Below are positions 5,774 through 5,868 of a DNA stretch of 5,868 bases, piece after piece. The translations under genes were made by a program, and so were the position numbers. Location: the NCBI GenBank assembly GCA_002314835.1, contig DCHM01000049.1, forward strand, positions 1 through 5,868, given 5' to 3'. The notes under the pieces are model-generated. The model did no database searches and was not told the DNA's origin. It worked only from the letters and a program-made list of their open reading frames with translations. This DNA comes from Clostridiales bacterium UBA1752 (lineage in GTDB: Bacteria; Bacillota; Clostridia; Oscillospirales; CAG-382). The stretch's first letter is position 1. Each line of letters starts with the position of its first letter.

Positions 5774-5868
5774 ATGAAGCTATTGTTTTTAACCCTTTTG
5801 GACTTTAAGTCTTTTGGCGAGCACAATATATACTGCGATTTACTGCGTGAGTTTGTCAAAATGGGGCA
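5774..5868 (+). CDS. Probable GT-B (GT4-like) glycosyltransferase, N-terminal fragment cut by the window edge
   Basis: Only 31 codons and two bases are present. The translation starts MKLLFLTLLDF and continues with EHNIYCDLLREFVKMG. A hydrophobic first strand, a small loop and then a helix ending in G(H/Q) is the usual N-terminus of GT4-type glycosyltransferases (compare the pattern of a beta-strand, a short loop, LLREFxxxGH). Such genes commonly follow PglC/PglD genes and add the second sugar on the membrane-side lipid carrier. The ATG at 5774 is 11 nt after the acetyltransferase stop codon. No good Shine-Dalgarno sequence precedes it, so translation may depend on coupling. The family assignment rests on a short segment and is tentative. 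Confidence 0.6.
   Translation, partial: MKLLFLTLLDFKSFGEHNIYCDLLREFVKMG

Noticed and set aside
1..5868. Mobile element, CRISPR array, tRNA or rRNA
   Set aside because: No transposase or integrase motif, regularly spaced repeats, cloverleaf or rRNA-like sequence was seen on either strand.

Overview
The window is part of a surface-glycan (capsule, exopolysaccharide or protein-glycan) biosynthesis locus. All genes lie on the + strand and are closely packed. The host is probably a member of the Bacillota, perhaps a Clostridia-like gut or anaerobic bacterium. I infer this from moderate GC, Shine-Dalgarno sites, sigma-A-type -35/-10 promoters and a classic GC-hairpin/T-run terminator. Bacteroidota-type promoter elements were not seen. 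The taxon is an inference and was not tested.

Region 1 (1-2990) is the end of one transcription unit. It holds a 5'-truncated UDP-glucuronate 4-epimerase (1-858), a complete UDP-glucose 6-dehydrogenase (872-2056) and a GT-A-type glycosyltransferase of uncertain specificity (2086-2958). A strong intrinsic terminator follows (2965-2990). The first two enzymes together convert UDP-glucose to UDP-glucuronate and then to UDP-galacturonate, so this module supplies an acidic sugar donor.

Region 2 (2991-3256) has no credible gene. It contains two AT-rich inverted repeats and then two overlapping sigma-A-like promoters offset by exactly 9 bp, with a leader of about 50-60 nt.

Region 3 (3257-5868) is a new transcription unit. 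It holds a DegT-type PLP sugar aminotransferase (PglE-like), a monotopic phosphoglycosyltransferase (PglC-like, 4547-5170), a PglD-like sugar N-acetyltransferase (5181-5762) and the first 31 codons of a GT-B/GT4-like glycosyltransferase (5774 to the window edge). This set matches the Campylobacter pglCDE logic for making UDP-N,N'-diacetylbacillosamine and loading it on undecaprenyl phosphate. The first-step 4,6-dehydratase (PglF) is not in the window.

Together the genes suggest a lipid-linked glycan started by a diamino-trideoxy sugar and probably extended with uronic acid. No mobile element, CRISPR array, tRNA or rRNA was recognised. Several apparent start codons are corrected from ribosome binding sites and family alignment. 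The individual families are known. What deserves a second look is the gene combination, the promoter layout and the unassigned glycosyltransferase.
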